64,000 nt of DNA. Origin: an uncultured bacterium (lineage in GTDB: Bacteria > Planctomycetota > Phycisphaerae > Phycisphaerales > SM1A02). The position numbers were made by a program, and so were the translations under genes. Below the pieces are notes generated by a model that ran no database searches, had not been told where the DNA came from, and saw nothing but the letters and a program-made list of their open reading frames with translations. The stretch is from positions 175,246 to 239,245 of the forward strand of contig CAIXJC010000010.1 in NCBI GenBank assembly GCA_903919715.1, read 5' to 3'. Shown here one piece after another: positions 1-8,462 of this stretch (its first letter is position 1; each line of letters starts with the position of its first letter).

Positions 1-237
1 ACTCTCATTGGTCTGATTGGAGCAATCTTGGGGGCACTACTTGCCTTTGGCGGCTGTGCAATCGCAAGCACGGTTCTTGCACAGCGCATCGGAATTACAG
101 TGGCTGGAACAATCGATTTGCGCTCAGCATCATTCGTTGTTGCTGGAGCTGTTGCACTCGCCGCTCTGGCTGGCGTCGTTCCAGCAATTAAATCGTATCG
201 CACTCCTGTGGCTCGACACTTACGACCAATCGCCTAA
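1..237 (+). CDS. FtsX-like ABC transporter permease, C-terminal end (partial)
   Basis: Only the last 78 codons lie in the window; the frame is open from base 1 and ends in TAA at 235-237. The fragment holds two hydrophobic stretches, roughly residues 1-25 and 43-62, separated by a short loop (RIGITVAGTIDL). It ends in A-I-K-S-Y-R-T-P-V, close to the usual end of MacB/LolC-type FtsX permeases, where the last helix is followed by a basic tail. Such permeases couple a cytoplasmic ATPase to export or extraction of substrates at the inner membrane. The downstream DUF3299 gene starts 23 bp later, so they are probably co-transcribed. Substrate cannot be inferred. The family call rests on a short fragment and is moderate. 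Confidence 0.6.
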   Translation, partial: TLIGLIGAILGALLAFGGCAIASTVLAQRIGITVAGTIDLRSASFVVAGAVALAALAGVVPAIKSYRTPVARHLRPIA

Positions 238-260
238 CCTTCATTCCTGCGAAATAATAC

Positions 261-935
261 GTGCGAACATTTTGGATCACAATCACGATTCTTGTTGCAG
301 CTGCACTCGCGGCACTCTTTCTTATTCCTCCAACCACAGTTGTGCCATCATCTGAAGTCGAACATGTGACTATCGAAACGCCTACAGCACCGCCGAATCC
401 AACGCCGGCAATTGCTGCAACCTTCGCCAAGGGACTCGACCAACAGATCAAAGATGCCATTGTTCAGCCAGGGAAACTCGTTGAAAAAGATGGCGCTATT
501 ACCGCCGATGGCAAGTACGTGATTCAAGGGATGGGAACGAAAGAAGAGCCATATGAGGTGACGTGGGAAATCCTGATGAGCGCATCAGACACATACATCC
601 CCCGCCTCGGCCAGAAAGAAATACCGCAGCGAATAGCAATGCTCAACGGCGCATACATTCGGATTTCTGGTTTCGTTGCATTTCCATTGGTCACAACTGA
701 AACGACTGAGTGCTTGGTCATGCTCAACCAATGGGACGGCTGCTGCATCGGCGTGCCTCCATCGCCTTACGATGCGATCGAAGTCAAACTGCTCACGCCC
801 GCAGACAATTCCAAACGGCATATCGTGCGTGTCGGAACGCTCGAAGGCATATTCCACATTGATCCATACGTCGTGGAGAAATGGCTTGTCGGCTTGTACA
901 CGATGGATAACGCAGAACTCTCAACGGAGATGTGA
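261..935 (+). CDS. DUF3299-type membrane-anchored protein
   Basis: 224 aa, GTG start. Residues 1-22 form a single hydrophobic segment (signal anchor), followed by a Pro/Thr-rich linker to about residue 55. The C-terminal half fits the DUF3299 family: a G-x-x-I-R-I-S-G-F-V strand, then an L-N-Q-W-D-G-C-C-I-G-V-P-P-S-P block with the twin Cys and Pro pattern, then a V-x-T-L-E-G-I-F strand. DUF3299 proteins are exported proteins of unknown function, often encoded beside ABC-type FtsX permeases, as seen here. It lies between the permease fragment and the M14 pair, 3 bp before the next start, so it belongs to the same operon. A role in envelope lipid or metal handling would be speculation. Confidence 0.65.
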   Translation: MRTFWITITILVAAALAALFLIPPTTVVPSSEVEHVTIETPTAPPNPTPAIAATFAKGLDQQIKDAIVQPGKLVEKDGAITADGKYVIQGMGTKEEPYEVTWEILMSASDTYIPRLGQKEIPQRIAMLNGAYIRISGFVAFPLVTTETTECLVMLNQWDGCCIGVPPSPYDAIEVKLLTPADNSKRHIVRVGTLEGIFHIDPYVVEKWLVGLYTMDNAELSTEM

Positions 936-938
936 CCA

Positions 939-2717
939 ATGATCTTCACCACCCTCACACTACTTACTCTTGGACTCGCAGCAGATCCGCCTGCCGCGCC
1001 GTTGATCACACCGCGAGACGCTCTTGCGCAAGCGCACACACTTGTCGACAGCAATCGCACCCGAGCATCGATTGTCACAATTGGAAAATCATGGTCGGGG
1101 CAGCCGATCGAAGCGATCGCTCTGAGCGAGAACATCTTGGATGCAGACAAGAAGCCTGCAATCCTGCTCGTCAGCGGACTCGATGGGAGTCGTCCAAGTT
1201 CCGTCGCAATCGCCGTGGCTTCTGCTAAAAAACTGCTTGAAAAGCCAGAGATTCTGCGAGGCACGACGGTGTATGTAATTCCCTGCGCCAATCCAGACGC
1301 CTACTGGGGAACCTCCATTGAAACCGACGGGCGTGCAAACCGAAACGCACGACCAGTCGATGAAGATCGTGATGGCCATGTTGATGAAGACCCTCCGCGC
1401 GACATCAATGGCGACGGAGCGATCACAATGATGCGACGACTCAATCCGCCAGCGAATGATCCGCCGACCCATTTACAAGACCCTGGCGAACCGCGGCTCA
1501 TGCGAACTCCAGACGCTGCCAAAGATCAGCGAGCGACATACTCGATGTACACCGAAGGTCTTGATTCCGACCACGATGGACTGATTGCTGAAGATGACGT
1601 TGGCGGCGTTGATATCGACCGCAACTTTCCTCACCGATGGCCTGAGTTCAATCCAACAGCTGGTCAATTCCAATTGAGCGAGCCCGAGTCGCAGGCACTC
1701 GTCAAGTTCGTACTTGAACATCCGCGCATCATCGGAGCACTTGTGATCGGGAGGTGGGACAATGTCGTGAAGACCCCAGATTCAAAGGGGCGAGACATCA
1801 CTGGAAAAACTCCACTTGCCTTGGATCCTGGGGACACTGCGACTTGGGAGGAAATGGGGCGCAAGTGGCGCGAACTCTCTGGACAATCTCGTTCGACTGA
1901 GTGTGATCCATCGGGGTCGCTCGCTCTGTGGCTCTACGCACAGCGTGGAATTCCGACTTTCGCAACCCAAGCTTGGGGTCGACCTGATCCTTCTCCACTT
2001 CCACCGACCCCAGCTGCTCCTGCGGCGCCTGTGACGCCTGCGGTAACGACGCCAGCTGTAACTACTGCTGAACCTGTGCCTGCTGCGCCGGCAGTTGCTG
2101 CGCCGGCCGCACCTATTGCGCCAGTAAAAACTCCTGAGAAGCCAGCAGATGAAGATGCAGCGGGATGGCTCACATGGAGCGACCGTGACCAAGGCAGTCG
2201 AGGATTTCTTCCATGGACTTCATTTAATCATCCCACCCTGGGTCCCGTCGAAATTGGCGGGTTTCGATTTGGATTCAGAACCGATCCACCTCCGAGTGAA
2301 ATCCCAAAGCTCGGAGATGCGGTCGCTGCATTTCTTGGTGAGCTTGCCACTCGCCAACCGAAAGTCTCGCTCCGCAATGTCACTTCACGCATGACCGCCC
2401 CTGGAATCTATGAAGTCGAAGCGGAAATTGTGAACGATGGTTGGTTGCCAACCGTGACTGAAATGGGACGGACCAATCACCAACCCGTTCCAATCATTGT
2501 TCGACTCTCCACTCCCAAAGATCGAATTCTCTCTGGTCAGCGGGTGAACATTGTTGATGGACTCGCTGGTGCTGGTGGACGCAAGTCATTTCGGTGGCTC
2601 ATCCAAACGCCATCATCTGAACCGATCATTCTTGAAGCAACTTGGAAACCAAGCGGTATCTATCGCGCGTCAATTTCTGGTGAAAAGGTCACACTGCCAA
2701 CGGAGGTCATCCCATGA
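939..2717 (+). CDS. Exported M14-carboxypeptidase-like protein without zinc or catalytic residues
   Basis: 592 aa with a signal peptide (residues 1-15, ending near GLAADP). The M14 zinc-carboxypeptidase fold is recognisable by side-by-side comparison with the next gene: V-I-P-C-A-N-P-D (113-120), D-I-D-R-N-F-P (225-231) and G-I-P-T-F-A-T-Q-A-W (337-346) match its NPDG, MNRNWP and GVITFTNELW blocks. All four key positions differ: Asp82 and Arg85 replace His and Glu of HxxE, Arg272 replaces the second zinc His, and Gln344 replaces the catalytic Glu. Asp-rich loops at 141-160 and 209-226 resemble Ca-binding repeats. An Ala/Pro/Val/Thr-rich linker (about 352-402) precedes a C-terminal beta-rich region. 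Its stop overlaps the next start by ATGA. It is probably a non-catalytic partner or a binding protein. Confidence 0.8.
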   Translation: MIFTTLTLLTLGLAADPPAAPLITPRDALAQAHTLVDSNRTRASIVTIGKSWSGQPIEAIALSENILDADKKPAILLVSGLDGSRPSSVAIAVASAKKLLEKPEILRGTTVYVIPCANPDAYWGTSIETDGRANRNARPVDEDRDGHVDEDPPRDINGDGAITMMRRLNPPANDPPTHLQDPGEPRLMRTPDAAKDQRATYSMYTEGLDSDHDGLIAEDDVGGVDIDRNFPHRWPEFNPTAGQFQLSEPESQALVKFVLEHPRIIGALVIGRWDNVVKTPDSKGRDITGKTPLALDPGDTATWEEMGRKWRELSGQSRSTECDPSGSLALWLYAQRGIPTFATQAWGRPDPSPLPPTPAAPAAPVTPAVTTPAVTTAEPVPAAPAVAAPAAPIAPVKTPEKPADEDAAGWLTWSDRDQGSRGFLPWTSFNHPTLGPVEIGGFRFGFRTDPPPSEIPKLGDAVAAFLGELATRQPKVSLRNVTSRMTAPGIYEVEAEIVNDGWLPTVTEMGRTNHQPVPIIVRLSTPKDRILSGQRVNIVDGLAGAGGRKSFRWLIQTPSSEPIILEATWKPSGIYRASISGEKVTLPTEVIP

Positions 2718-4468
2718 ATCGATCACGATTGTTTTCGATCCTTCTCGCAGTCGTGATTCCTGTCGCAAACGCATCGGCGCAACAGCAATTGACCGACAAG
2801 GTCAATATCGCATGGAATCGTTTCTATGACTATCCAGAGATTCTCAAGATGTCGAACGACCTTGTGAATGCCTATCCAAACCTGCTGACTTTGCAGGAAA
2901 TTGGCAGGACATCACAGAATCGGCCGCTGATCGTCATCACGCTCAACAATCCTGCGACGGGCGCCGATACTTCAAAGCCGGCGATGTGGATCGATGGCAA
3001 CATTCATGGGAATGAAATCCAAGCGACCGAAACGGTCATGTATTCCGTGGACTATCTCTGCAAGGCGTACGGGAAAGTTCCAGCGCTGACAGAACTCGTC
3101 GACCGAAGTGCATTCTATTTTCTGCCGTCGGTCAATCCTGACGGACGAGCAAATTGGTTCAATCAACAAAACAACTCGCATTCATCGCGTACTGGAATGC
3201 AACCAACCGACGATGACCGAGATGGTGTGTGCGATGAAGATGGACCCGATGATCTCGATGGCGATGGATCGATTGGACAGATGTGGCGGAAAGATCCGCT
3301 CGGTACGCATCGCCGCAATGCGCGAGATCCGCGCATTCTTGAACGAGTTTCAACCGAGCCTCGTCCAGACGGAACAATCGAATACGGCGACTGGTCATAT
3401 GCAGGGAGCGAAGGAATCGACAACGACGGCGATGGTCGATCTGGCGAAGATGGGCCAGGCGGTTATGACATGAATCGAAATTGGCCGGGAGACTGGCAAC
3501 CAGATCATGTCCAGAATGGCGCTGGCGATTATCCACTTTGCTTCCCTGAAACGAAGTCGATTTCGCAGTGGATCCTCAAACATCCCAATATCGCTGCGGC
3601 CCAGAGTTATCACAACGCCGGCGGAATGATTCTGCGCGGCCCAGGTGCTGATTATCTCGAAGGTGAATATGTCGGGGCGGATCGTTCGACATACGACGCA
3701 ATTGGAGCAGCTGGTGCTGAGATGCTCCCCTTCTACCGACCGATGGTGATCTACAAAGATCTCTACACAGTCCATGGTGGATTTGTGAACTGGCTTGCCG
3801 AATCACTCGGGGTGATCACCTTCACCAACGAACTCTGGACCGACAAACGCATTCTGCAAAATGGAGCTGATCCCTCACCAGAACAGATGACCCATTGGCG
3901 TGATCGCCTTCTCTTTGGACAAACAACGACGGATTGGAAAGAATTGCAGCATCCTGAATTTGGGACAGTTCTTGTTGGCGGGGGAAACAAATGGTCAACT
4001 CGAATTCCCCCACCATTCATGCTCGAAGAAGAAGCGCATCGCAATTTCTCCTTCACTGCATTTCACGCGGATCAGATGCCGCTGGTGAAATTCCAATCTA
4101 TTCACGTTGCGCAACTGAGCGGCGACCTTTGGATGATCACCATCGAAGTCGCCAATGACCGGCGAATCCCAACTCGAACCGTACGAGCGAGTCTCAAGCA
4201 CATCGGCATGCCCGATCATCTGACGCTTGATGGATCGAATATCACGGTCGTCTCTGCTGGGCCAATGCCCCAGCGACTGGGAACCACATTCGAGCCCGTC
4301 CGTTTCAATCCGCAAGACCTACAGGTTGAAGGTGGAATCGGCGGTCTTTCTTCGTCGACATTTCGCTTCATCGTCCAAGGGAAACTTGGAACAACGATGC
4401 GAGTGAAGTACAGCGGCGAGAAATTTCGCGACATCGAGGAAAGCTTTACGCTCTCTGCGAAACCGTGA
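2714..4468 (+). CDS. Exported M14-family zinc carboxypeptidase
   Basis: 584 aa; signal peptide about 1-22 (cut near ANASAQ). The M14 active site is complete: zinc ligands His98 and Glu101 (I-H-G-N-E), His300 (S-Y-H-N-A-G-G), catalytic Glu373 (T-N-E-L-W), and substrate-binding blocks N-P-D-G-R (141-145) and M-N-R-N-W-P (253-258). It should remove C-terminal residues from peptides in the periplasm or outside the cell. Two Asp-rich insertions, about 166-185 and 236-248, carry DxDxDG-like loops expected to bind calcium. The C-terminal ~150 residues form a beta-rich domain. The gene overlaps its inactive paralog by 4 bp upstream and the flavoprotein gene by 4 bp downstream, indicating translational coupling. 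Substrate specificity is unknown. Confidence 0.88.
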   Translation: MNRSRLFSILLAVVIPVANASAQQQLTDKVNIAWNRFYDYPEILKMSNDLVNAYPNLLTLQEIGRTSQNRPLIVITLNNPATGADTSKPAMWIDGNIHGNEIQATETVMYSVDYLCKAYGKVPALTELVDRSAFYFLPSVNPDGRANWFNQQNNSHSSRTGMQPTDDDRDGVCDEDGPDDLDGDGSIGQMWRKDPLGTHRRNARDPRILERVSTEPRPDGTIEYGDWSYAGSEGIDNDGDGRSGEDGPGGYDMNRNWPGDWQPDHVQNGAGDYPLCFPETKSISQWILKHPNIAAAQSYHNAGGMILRGPGADYLEGEYVGADRSTYDAIGAAGAEMLPFYRPMVIYKDLYTVHGGFVNWLAESLGVITFTNELWTDKRILQNGADPSPEQMTHWRDRLLFGQTTTDWKELQHPEFGTVLVGGGNKWSTRIPPPFMLEEEAHRNFSFTAFHADQMPLVKFQSIHVAQLSGDLWMITIEVANDRRIPTRTVRASLKHIGMPDHLTLDGSNITVVSAGPMPQRLGTTFEPVRFNPQDLQVEGGIGGLSSSTFRFIVQGKLGTTMRVKYSGEKFRDIEESFTLSAKP

Positions 4469-5793
4469 GTGATTCACACCCAGAGAATCCCGTTGGCGCA
4501 TCCACTGGAAGCACTGTTGACATTCCAGTTGATATTGCCATCATCGGCGCTGGTGCCGCTGGACTCTTCGCTGCGATCTGGGCGGCCCGTGAAGGACCGA
4601 CTCTCAAGATCGTTGCCGTCGATGGTGCTCGAACACTGGGCGCGAAGATCCTCGTCGCTGGCGGTGGGCGCTGCAATGTCACCCATCATGCAGTGAACGA
4701 ACAAGACTATTCTGGCGGATCGCCGCAACTCATTCGCAGAATTCTTCGGCGATTTCCAGTTGAATCGACGATCGAATTCTTTTCGCAGTGCGGCGTTGAA
4801 TTGAAACGTGAGGAGACTGGGAAACTTTTTCCAACCACCGACCGCGCTCGAAGTGTGCTTGATGCGCTTGTTACTGCTGCGCAATCCGCTGGCGTAAAAA
4901 TACTCCATCCTCGACGAGTCGAAAGCATTGTTCCAGTCGAGAGCGGATTCAAGATCAACTTCGCAGACGAGTCAATCCTCGCTCGCATGGTCATTCTCTG
5001 CACGGGTGGCATGAGCCTTCCAAAGTCTGGCTCAGATGGTCATGGATTCACACTTGTTCGAAACCTCGGCCATTCCCTCACGCCGCTCATCGTCCCGGCG
5101 CTTGTGCCACTGACACTGCCGAGCGATCATTGGTTGACTGCACTCAGTGGTCTTGCACTTCCTGCGGAGTTAACAGCAATTCGTGCAGATGGGACGCTTG
5201 CCCGTGATGCCGCTGGCAAATCAATTCCAGCGGTCTCTGGCGCGGTGCTGTGTGCGCATTTTGGACTCACTGGACCGGCAGTATTAGATGTCAGCCGACA
5301 TTGGCTCCATCTTCTCAATGCTGATCCCGGAGCTCGACTGCGAATCAATTGGCTTCCAGGAGTGCGCACGGAATCTTTGGAAGACGAACTCGTTGCAACC
5401 AAAGGGCAGAGTCTCCTCGCATTTCTGCGCGGCAGATTGCCAGAAAGATTCCTGCGCGCAGTGTGCGCCCATGCTGGAGTGGATCCTGCAAGTGGAGTGC
5501 AACAACTGATTCGTGAACGGCGCAGCGCACTGGTGCGAAGTCTGACTGCGTGTGAAGTCGTCCCAACCGCAACCCGAGGCTTCACTGCTGCGGAAACGAC
5601 TGCGGGCGGCGTGCCCCTTGCAGAATTGAACATCGACCGATTGGAGAGTCTCAAATGTCCTGGGCTTTTCCTTTGTGGAGAGATGCTCGATGTCGATGGT
5701 CGAATTGGAGGATTCAGTTTTCAGTGGGCGTGGGCGAGCGGTTTCGTCGCAGGAACAGCTGCGGCGCACGCGATGAATGCGATCAAAGCCTGA
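4465..5793 (+). CDS. BaiN/YhiN (HI0933)-family FAD-dependent oxidoreductase
   Basis: 442 aa. After about 22 variable residues, the dinucleotide-binding motif I-I-G-A-G-A-A-G-L-F-A-A begins near residue 25, followed by the family hallmark V-A-G-G-G-R-C-N-V-T-H around residue 65. A second FAD-contact block, G-L-F-L-C-G-E-M-L-D-V-D-G-R-I-G-G-F, lies near residue 400. These are diagnostic of the HI0933-like flavoproteins, which are cytoplasmic FAD enzymes; most have no established substrate, and the bile-acid gene baiN is one member. The GTG start overlaps the upstream stop (GTGA), so it is translationally coupled to the carboxypeptidase. The last 11 bp overlap the convergent HIT gene. Reaction unknown. 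Confidence 0.85.
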   Translation: MSDSHPENPVGASTGSTVDIPVDIAIIGAGAAGLFAAIWAAREGPTLKIVAVDGARTLGAKILVAGGGRCNVTHHAVNEQDYSGGSPQLIRRILRRFPVESTIEFFSQCGVELKREETGKLFPTTDRARSVLDALVTAAQSAGVKILHPRRVESIVPVESGFKINFADESILARMVILCTGGMSLPKSGSDGHGFTLVRNLGHSLTPLIVPALVPLTLPSDHWLTALSGLALPAELTAIRADGTLARDAAGKSIPAVSGAVLCAHFGLTGPAVLDVSRHWLHLLNADPGARLRINWLPGVRTESLEDELVATKGQSLLAFLRGRLPERFLRAVCAHAGVDPASGVQQLIRERRSALVRSLTACEVVPTATRGFTAAETTAGGVPLAELNIDRLESLKCPGLFLCGEMLDVDGRIGGFSFQWAWASGFVAGTAAAHAMNAIKA

Positions 5794-6241
5794 GGGTCGA
5801 GCGCATTCCATCACTGACACGTTTCACTGCACGTGCGATGTCGCTCGCTTGCGCTGGAGTGCGCTTCCCAGTCTCAACTGCCCGATACCAATCAGCGACC
5901 TCCCATGCAGCCGTTCCAACTTGCGAGGGATCTCTGGGAATGAGATGCGCATGCAGATGCTGCGCCCCTTCGCCGTACATGATGACATAGACACGCGGTA
6001 CATCCACCGCACTGCGAATTGCGCGCATCGCAGCGCCAAGAACGACGGCGAACTCCCCTTCCTCGTCAGCATGAAAGTCCGCAGCGCTTGGCACATGCCG
6101 CTTCGTGTCCAAAAGAAACCAACCAGCCATGGGCGCAGGCGAAGCGTGATGTCGAAGAATCCAACGTTCGCTTTCCCAAGCAACGAGGTCTGCAAATCCT
6201 GAGTTGCGATGGATTTCGCAGACCCCGCACGCAGAGGTCAT
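5783..6241 (-). CDS. HIT-family nucleotide hydrolase/transferase
   Basis: 152 aa. The histidine triad H-L-H-A-H-L-I-P lies near residue 96 and an N-terminal C-x-x-C (C-G-V-C) near residue 5 matches the CxxC often seen in HIT proteins. HIT enzymes hydrolyse or transfer nucleotidyl groups (for example Ap4A, adenylyl-amidates) using the second His of the triad as nucleophile. It is a cytoplasmic protein with no signal peptide. Its ATG overlaps the MazG-like gene stop (ATGA, 6238-6241), so two nucleotide-hydrolysing proteins form one operon, which suggests house-cleaning of nucleotides. The exact substrate cannot be told from sequence. Confidence 0.88.
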   Translation of the reverse strand: MTSACGVCEIHRNSGFADLVAWESERWILRHHASPAPMAGWFLLDTKRHVPSAADFHADEEGEFAVVLGAAMRAIRSAVDVPRVYVIMYGEGAQHLHAHLIPRDPSQVGTAAWEVADWYRAVETGKRTPAQASDIARAVKRVSDGMRSTLRL

Positions 6242-6522
6242 TTCGTTCCTTTCGGTCCACCGTCCGTCAAATACTTTTCGCGTATCGCCTCTTCAAGATC
6301 GACATCGCAAATGTTCGCGAGCGTGCACATCCACGCCAAACAATCGGCAAACTCTTCTCGCAGATTCGCCGGGTCGCCATCGCCGCGTTCATGCTTGCCG
6401 ATTGCGTGCGCTAATTCGCCGAATTCCTCTGCAAACCAGACAAAGGTTTTTGACGGACCTCGTGCGCGATCAGTTGCGTCATAACGCGATCGGATAAGTG
6501 ATTGGAATTCGGAAACTTGCAT
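6238..6522 (-). CDS. MazG-like nucleotide pyrophosphohydrolase
   Basis: 94 aa, all-alpha. The metal-binding pattern of the MazG/dUTPase-like superfamily is visible: E-E-F-G-E-L-A-H (about residues 32-39) and, after a short loop, E-E-F-A-D-C-L-A-W (about 58-66), giving the ExxE ... ExxD signature. These enzymes cleave (d)NTPs to (d)NMP and pyrophosphate, removing damaged or non-canonical nucleotides. At 94 aa it is a single-domain member, not the two-domain E. coli MazG. It is first in an operon with the HIT protein. A TAAACT box sits exactly 6 bp before the ATG and no Shine-Dalgarno is visible, so the mRNA is probably leaderless. Confidence 0.82.
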   Translation of the reverse strand: MQVSEFQSLIRSRYDATDRARGPSKTFVWFAEEFGELAHAIGKHERGDGDPANLREEFADCLAWMCTLANICDVDLEEAIREKYLTDGGPKGTK

Positions 6523-6528
6523 CCACAG

Positions 6529-6534
6529 AGTTTA
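6529..6534 (-). promoter_or_regulatory. -10 box (TAAACT) of the MazG-like gene, leaderless spacing
   Basis: On the minus strand TAAACT is followed by 6 nt and then the ATG. A -10 hexamer normally ends 7 nt before +1, so the start codon would be the transcript's first base. No clear -35 is seen. Confidence 0.5.
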
Positions 6535-6562
6535 CTGCGTGGACTTCAGTGTGTTTTACAGA

Positions 6563-8191
6563 TCAATTCGATCCGCAAATGCATGGCCCCCAGTGTGCCA
6601 AGATGTATGCGAGATCATCAGCGTCGACACATCCGCTGTGGTTGTAATCCGCAACCTGATCAGAGGGCGAGCAACCGCCCCAGTGCGAGAAGAAGGTCAC
6701 GAGATCTGCACCATCGACGCCGCCGTCGCCGTTTACGTCGGGAGGACAGCTGACAGTATCGAGCGAATAGGTAAATACATTTCCCTGTCCTAATTGTTGA
6801 TTTGGTGCCTTTGGAGCAGAAATCACCACATCGTTTGATGAGAGGTCAAGCGCAGTTCCAAAACCTGCTTCTGCGACATTCGCTGTTGGCGGCGGGTAGT
6901 ACGTCAGCCCTTGGGACCAACTTTCGCACGAGGATGCTCCACGAGTAAAGACATAAACCAACCCTCGGTTCGTGAGCGTATTGGGCGCAGTTCCTGCATC
7001 GACCCCTGGTGCGCCGATGAGCGCAGCATTGGATTTCATCACGACTGAAGCGCCGAATTGATCGCCAACTTGACCGCCAACTGCCGATATCACTGCATTA
7101 AAAACAAATCTCTCCGTCGTAGGATCCAAGTCATAAATCGACACCGAACCCTTCGAAGTTGAACCACCTGGTGCACCCACCATCAAGTTCCAAGGGGAAA
7201 CACTCATCGCTGCGCCAAAGGCTTCATCAGGAACAGGCGCCGACGAAGTGAGCCGTTGCACGAGACACCACTCGCCCCATGCTGGGTTTGTCTGCAGGAT
7301 GGTCGGTGCTGGATTCGCCAAGGTATTTCGCCGAAAGACATACGCCGTTCCTTGCTTGCTCACGGAAACCGTCTGACGTTTCGCGCCGATGATCATGAAG
7401 TCGTCATAGATTGCAACAGAACTTCCAAAGTATCCATACGAATTCAAGTAAGGATCTTCACCCGCCAAGGTCGGAGGTGCGATGAATGCAGTACGGTCCC
7501 ACTGTTGAAGAACATCGTTCCATTCGAAGACGCAGACCGAACCACAGTCGACATAAACCACATTGTCGCTCGGCGCGCCCGCGACAATCGTGCGATGAGT
7601 AACACCATCCTTCGACTGTTCGTCCAGTGCAACTGCGGAGCCAAACAGGTCGATTGATTGCGGATCAGGATGCGTCAGCGCATAAGGAGTCGACTGCCAA
7701 TTTGATCCATTGCGTTTCCAGGCCCATACAATTCCAGCTTGAAGCTGATTGGATGTTGTGAAAATATTTCGACCAGGAGCGCCGCCTACAACCCAATCAG
7801 CCGAGGCTGAAACGGACATTCCGCATCCATCGTTCGCCGTGCCGATCGTTGCCGTGAGAGTCGTCTGAAAGTTGAAAATCCCGTCTCCCATATTTTTATA
7901 AATATGAACTCCACCCTGAGCAAGATGAGTCGAAGCACCAACTGTGACATTTAATCCTGGCGTACCGACTGCGCCAAATTCTGAATTCATCGAGATGGAT
8001 TGGCCAAATTTATCAGTCGTTGATCCGCCAACTGGCGCATCAAGTTGGTCGATTGGCAACATTTGGGGAGATCTTGCTTGGACGATCTTGACAGAGCCAA
8101 ACATCACGACGAGGGCAACGCAGACAAACGCACAACTCCGAATCGTTTCCTCAACGGTTGTGACCTGACGATAATTGCAACAATCACTCAT
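6563..8191 (-). CDS. Secreted FG-GAP/beta-propeller protein with C-terminal dockerin-like EF-hand pair
   Basis: 542 aa from the ATG at 8191. The frame stays open to 8236; an in-frame TTG at 8218 follows an AGGAGAGG sequence with 5 nt spacing and may be the true start. A hydrophobic signal segment (C-A-F-V-C-V-A-L-V-V-M-F) lies near residues 20-35. The body holds about six FG-GAP-like repeats built on D-K-F-G-Q-S-I-S, F-G-S-A-V-A-L-D, F-G-S-S-V-A-I-Y, F-G-A-A-M-S-V, F-G-A-S-V-V-M and F-G-T-A-L-D-L, each followed by a G-A-P turn, expected to fold as a beta-propeller. The last 55 residues contain two Ca-loop repeats (D-V-N-G-D-G-G-V-D-G-A-D-L and D-Y-N-H-S-G-C-V-D-A-D-D-L), the type I dockerin pattern common in Planctomycetota. 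It is likely an outer-surface protein; ligand unknown. Confidence 0.8.
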   Translation of the reverse strand: MSDCCNYRQVTTVEETIRSCAFVCVALVVMFGSVKIVQARSPQMLPIDQLDAPVGGSTTDKFGQSISMNSEFGAVGTPGLNVTVGASTHLAQGGVHIYKNMGDGIFNFQTTLTATIGTANDGCGMSVSASADWVVGGAPGRNIFTTSNQLQAGIVWAWKRNGSNWQSTPYALTHPDPQSIDLFGSAVALDEQSKDGVTHRTIVAGAPSDNVVYVDCGSVCVFEWNDVLQQWDRTAFIAPPTLAGEDPYLNSYGYFGSSVAIYDDFMIIGAKRQTVSVSKQGTAYVFRRNTLANPAPTILQTNPAWGEWCLVQRLTSSAPVPDEAFGAAMSVSPWNLMVGAPGGSTSKGSVSIYDLDPTTERFVFNAVISAVGGQVGDQFGASVVMKSNAALIGAPGVDAGTAPNTLTNRGLVYVFTRGASSCESWSQGLTYYPPPTANVAEAGFGTALDLSSNDVVISAPKAPNQQLGQGNVFTYSLDTVSCPPDVNGDGGVDGADLVTFFSHWGGCSPSDQVADYNHSGCVDADDLAYILAHWGPCICGSN

Positions 8192-8237
8192 CGTGTTCGA
8201 CACTCTGCATATCTGCAAAGCCTCTCCTGTTTCCAAC

Positions 8238-8243
8238 TATACG
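8238..8243 (-). promoter_or_regulatory. -10-like box (TATAGT) upstream of the FG-GAP gene
   Basis: TATAGT on the minus strand lies about 20 nt before the TTG start candidate and upstream of the AGGAGAGG ribosome-binding sequence. This would give a conventional leader, unlike most gene starts in this window. Position is approximate to one or two bases. Confidence 0.3.
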
Positions 8244-8334
8244 GATTGAGACGCCCCGGGCAAAAAAACCTTGCAACAATTGTAGAGTATTTGCCCCCAT
8301 TTGGACCAAGAGCGTTTACGCAAACTCACAAAAA

Positions 8335-8408
8335 CGTCCTCGGCGCGACTTGAACGCGCAACCTTTGCCTTCGGAGGGCAACGCTCTATCCAATTGAGCT
8401 ACGAGGAC
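8335..8408 (-). tRNA. tRNA-Arg (anticodon CCG)
   Basis: The 74-nt cloverleaf folds by eye on the minus strand: acceptor GTCCTCG/CGAGGAC, D arm GCTC/GAGC, anticodon arm TTGCC-CTCCGAA-GGCAA with anticodon CCG, a 5-nt variable region, T arm GCGCG-TTCAAGT-CGCGC and discriminator G. It reads CGG (Arg). The 3' CCA is not encoded. A run of five T follows directly and may end transcription. The neighbours are unrelated protein genes and no integrase or att duplication is seen. Confidence 0.96.
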
Positions 8409-8462
8409 CTGCCATTGATATTAACCCCAGCAAAGCCCCTGCGTGGCTAGCCTCGCACGCTG

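Noticed and set aside
6563..8191. Cellulosome component, because of the dockerin-like pair
   Set aside because: No cohesin, scaffoldin or glycosidase is in the window. Dockerin-like EF-hand pairs are common on planctomycete surface proteins without cellulosomes.
8335..8408. tRNA as an integration site for a mobile element
   Set aside because: No integrase gene, no duplicated tRNA end and no change of gene style are seen on either side.
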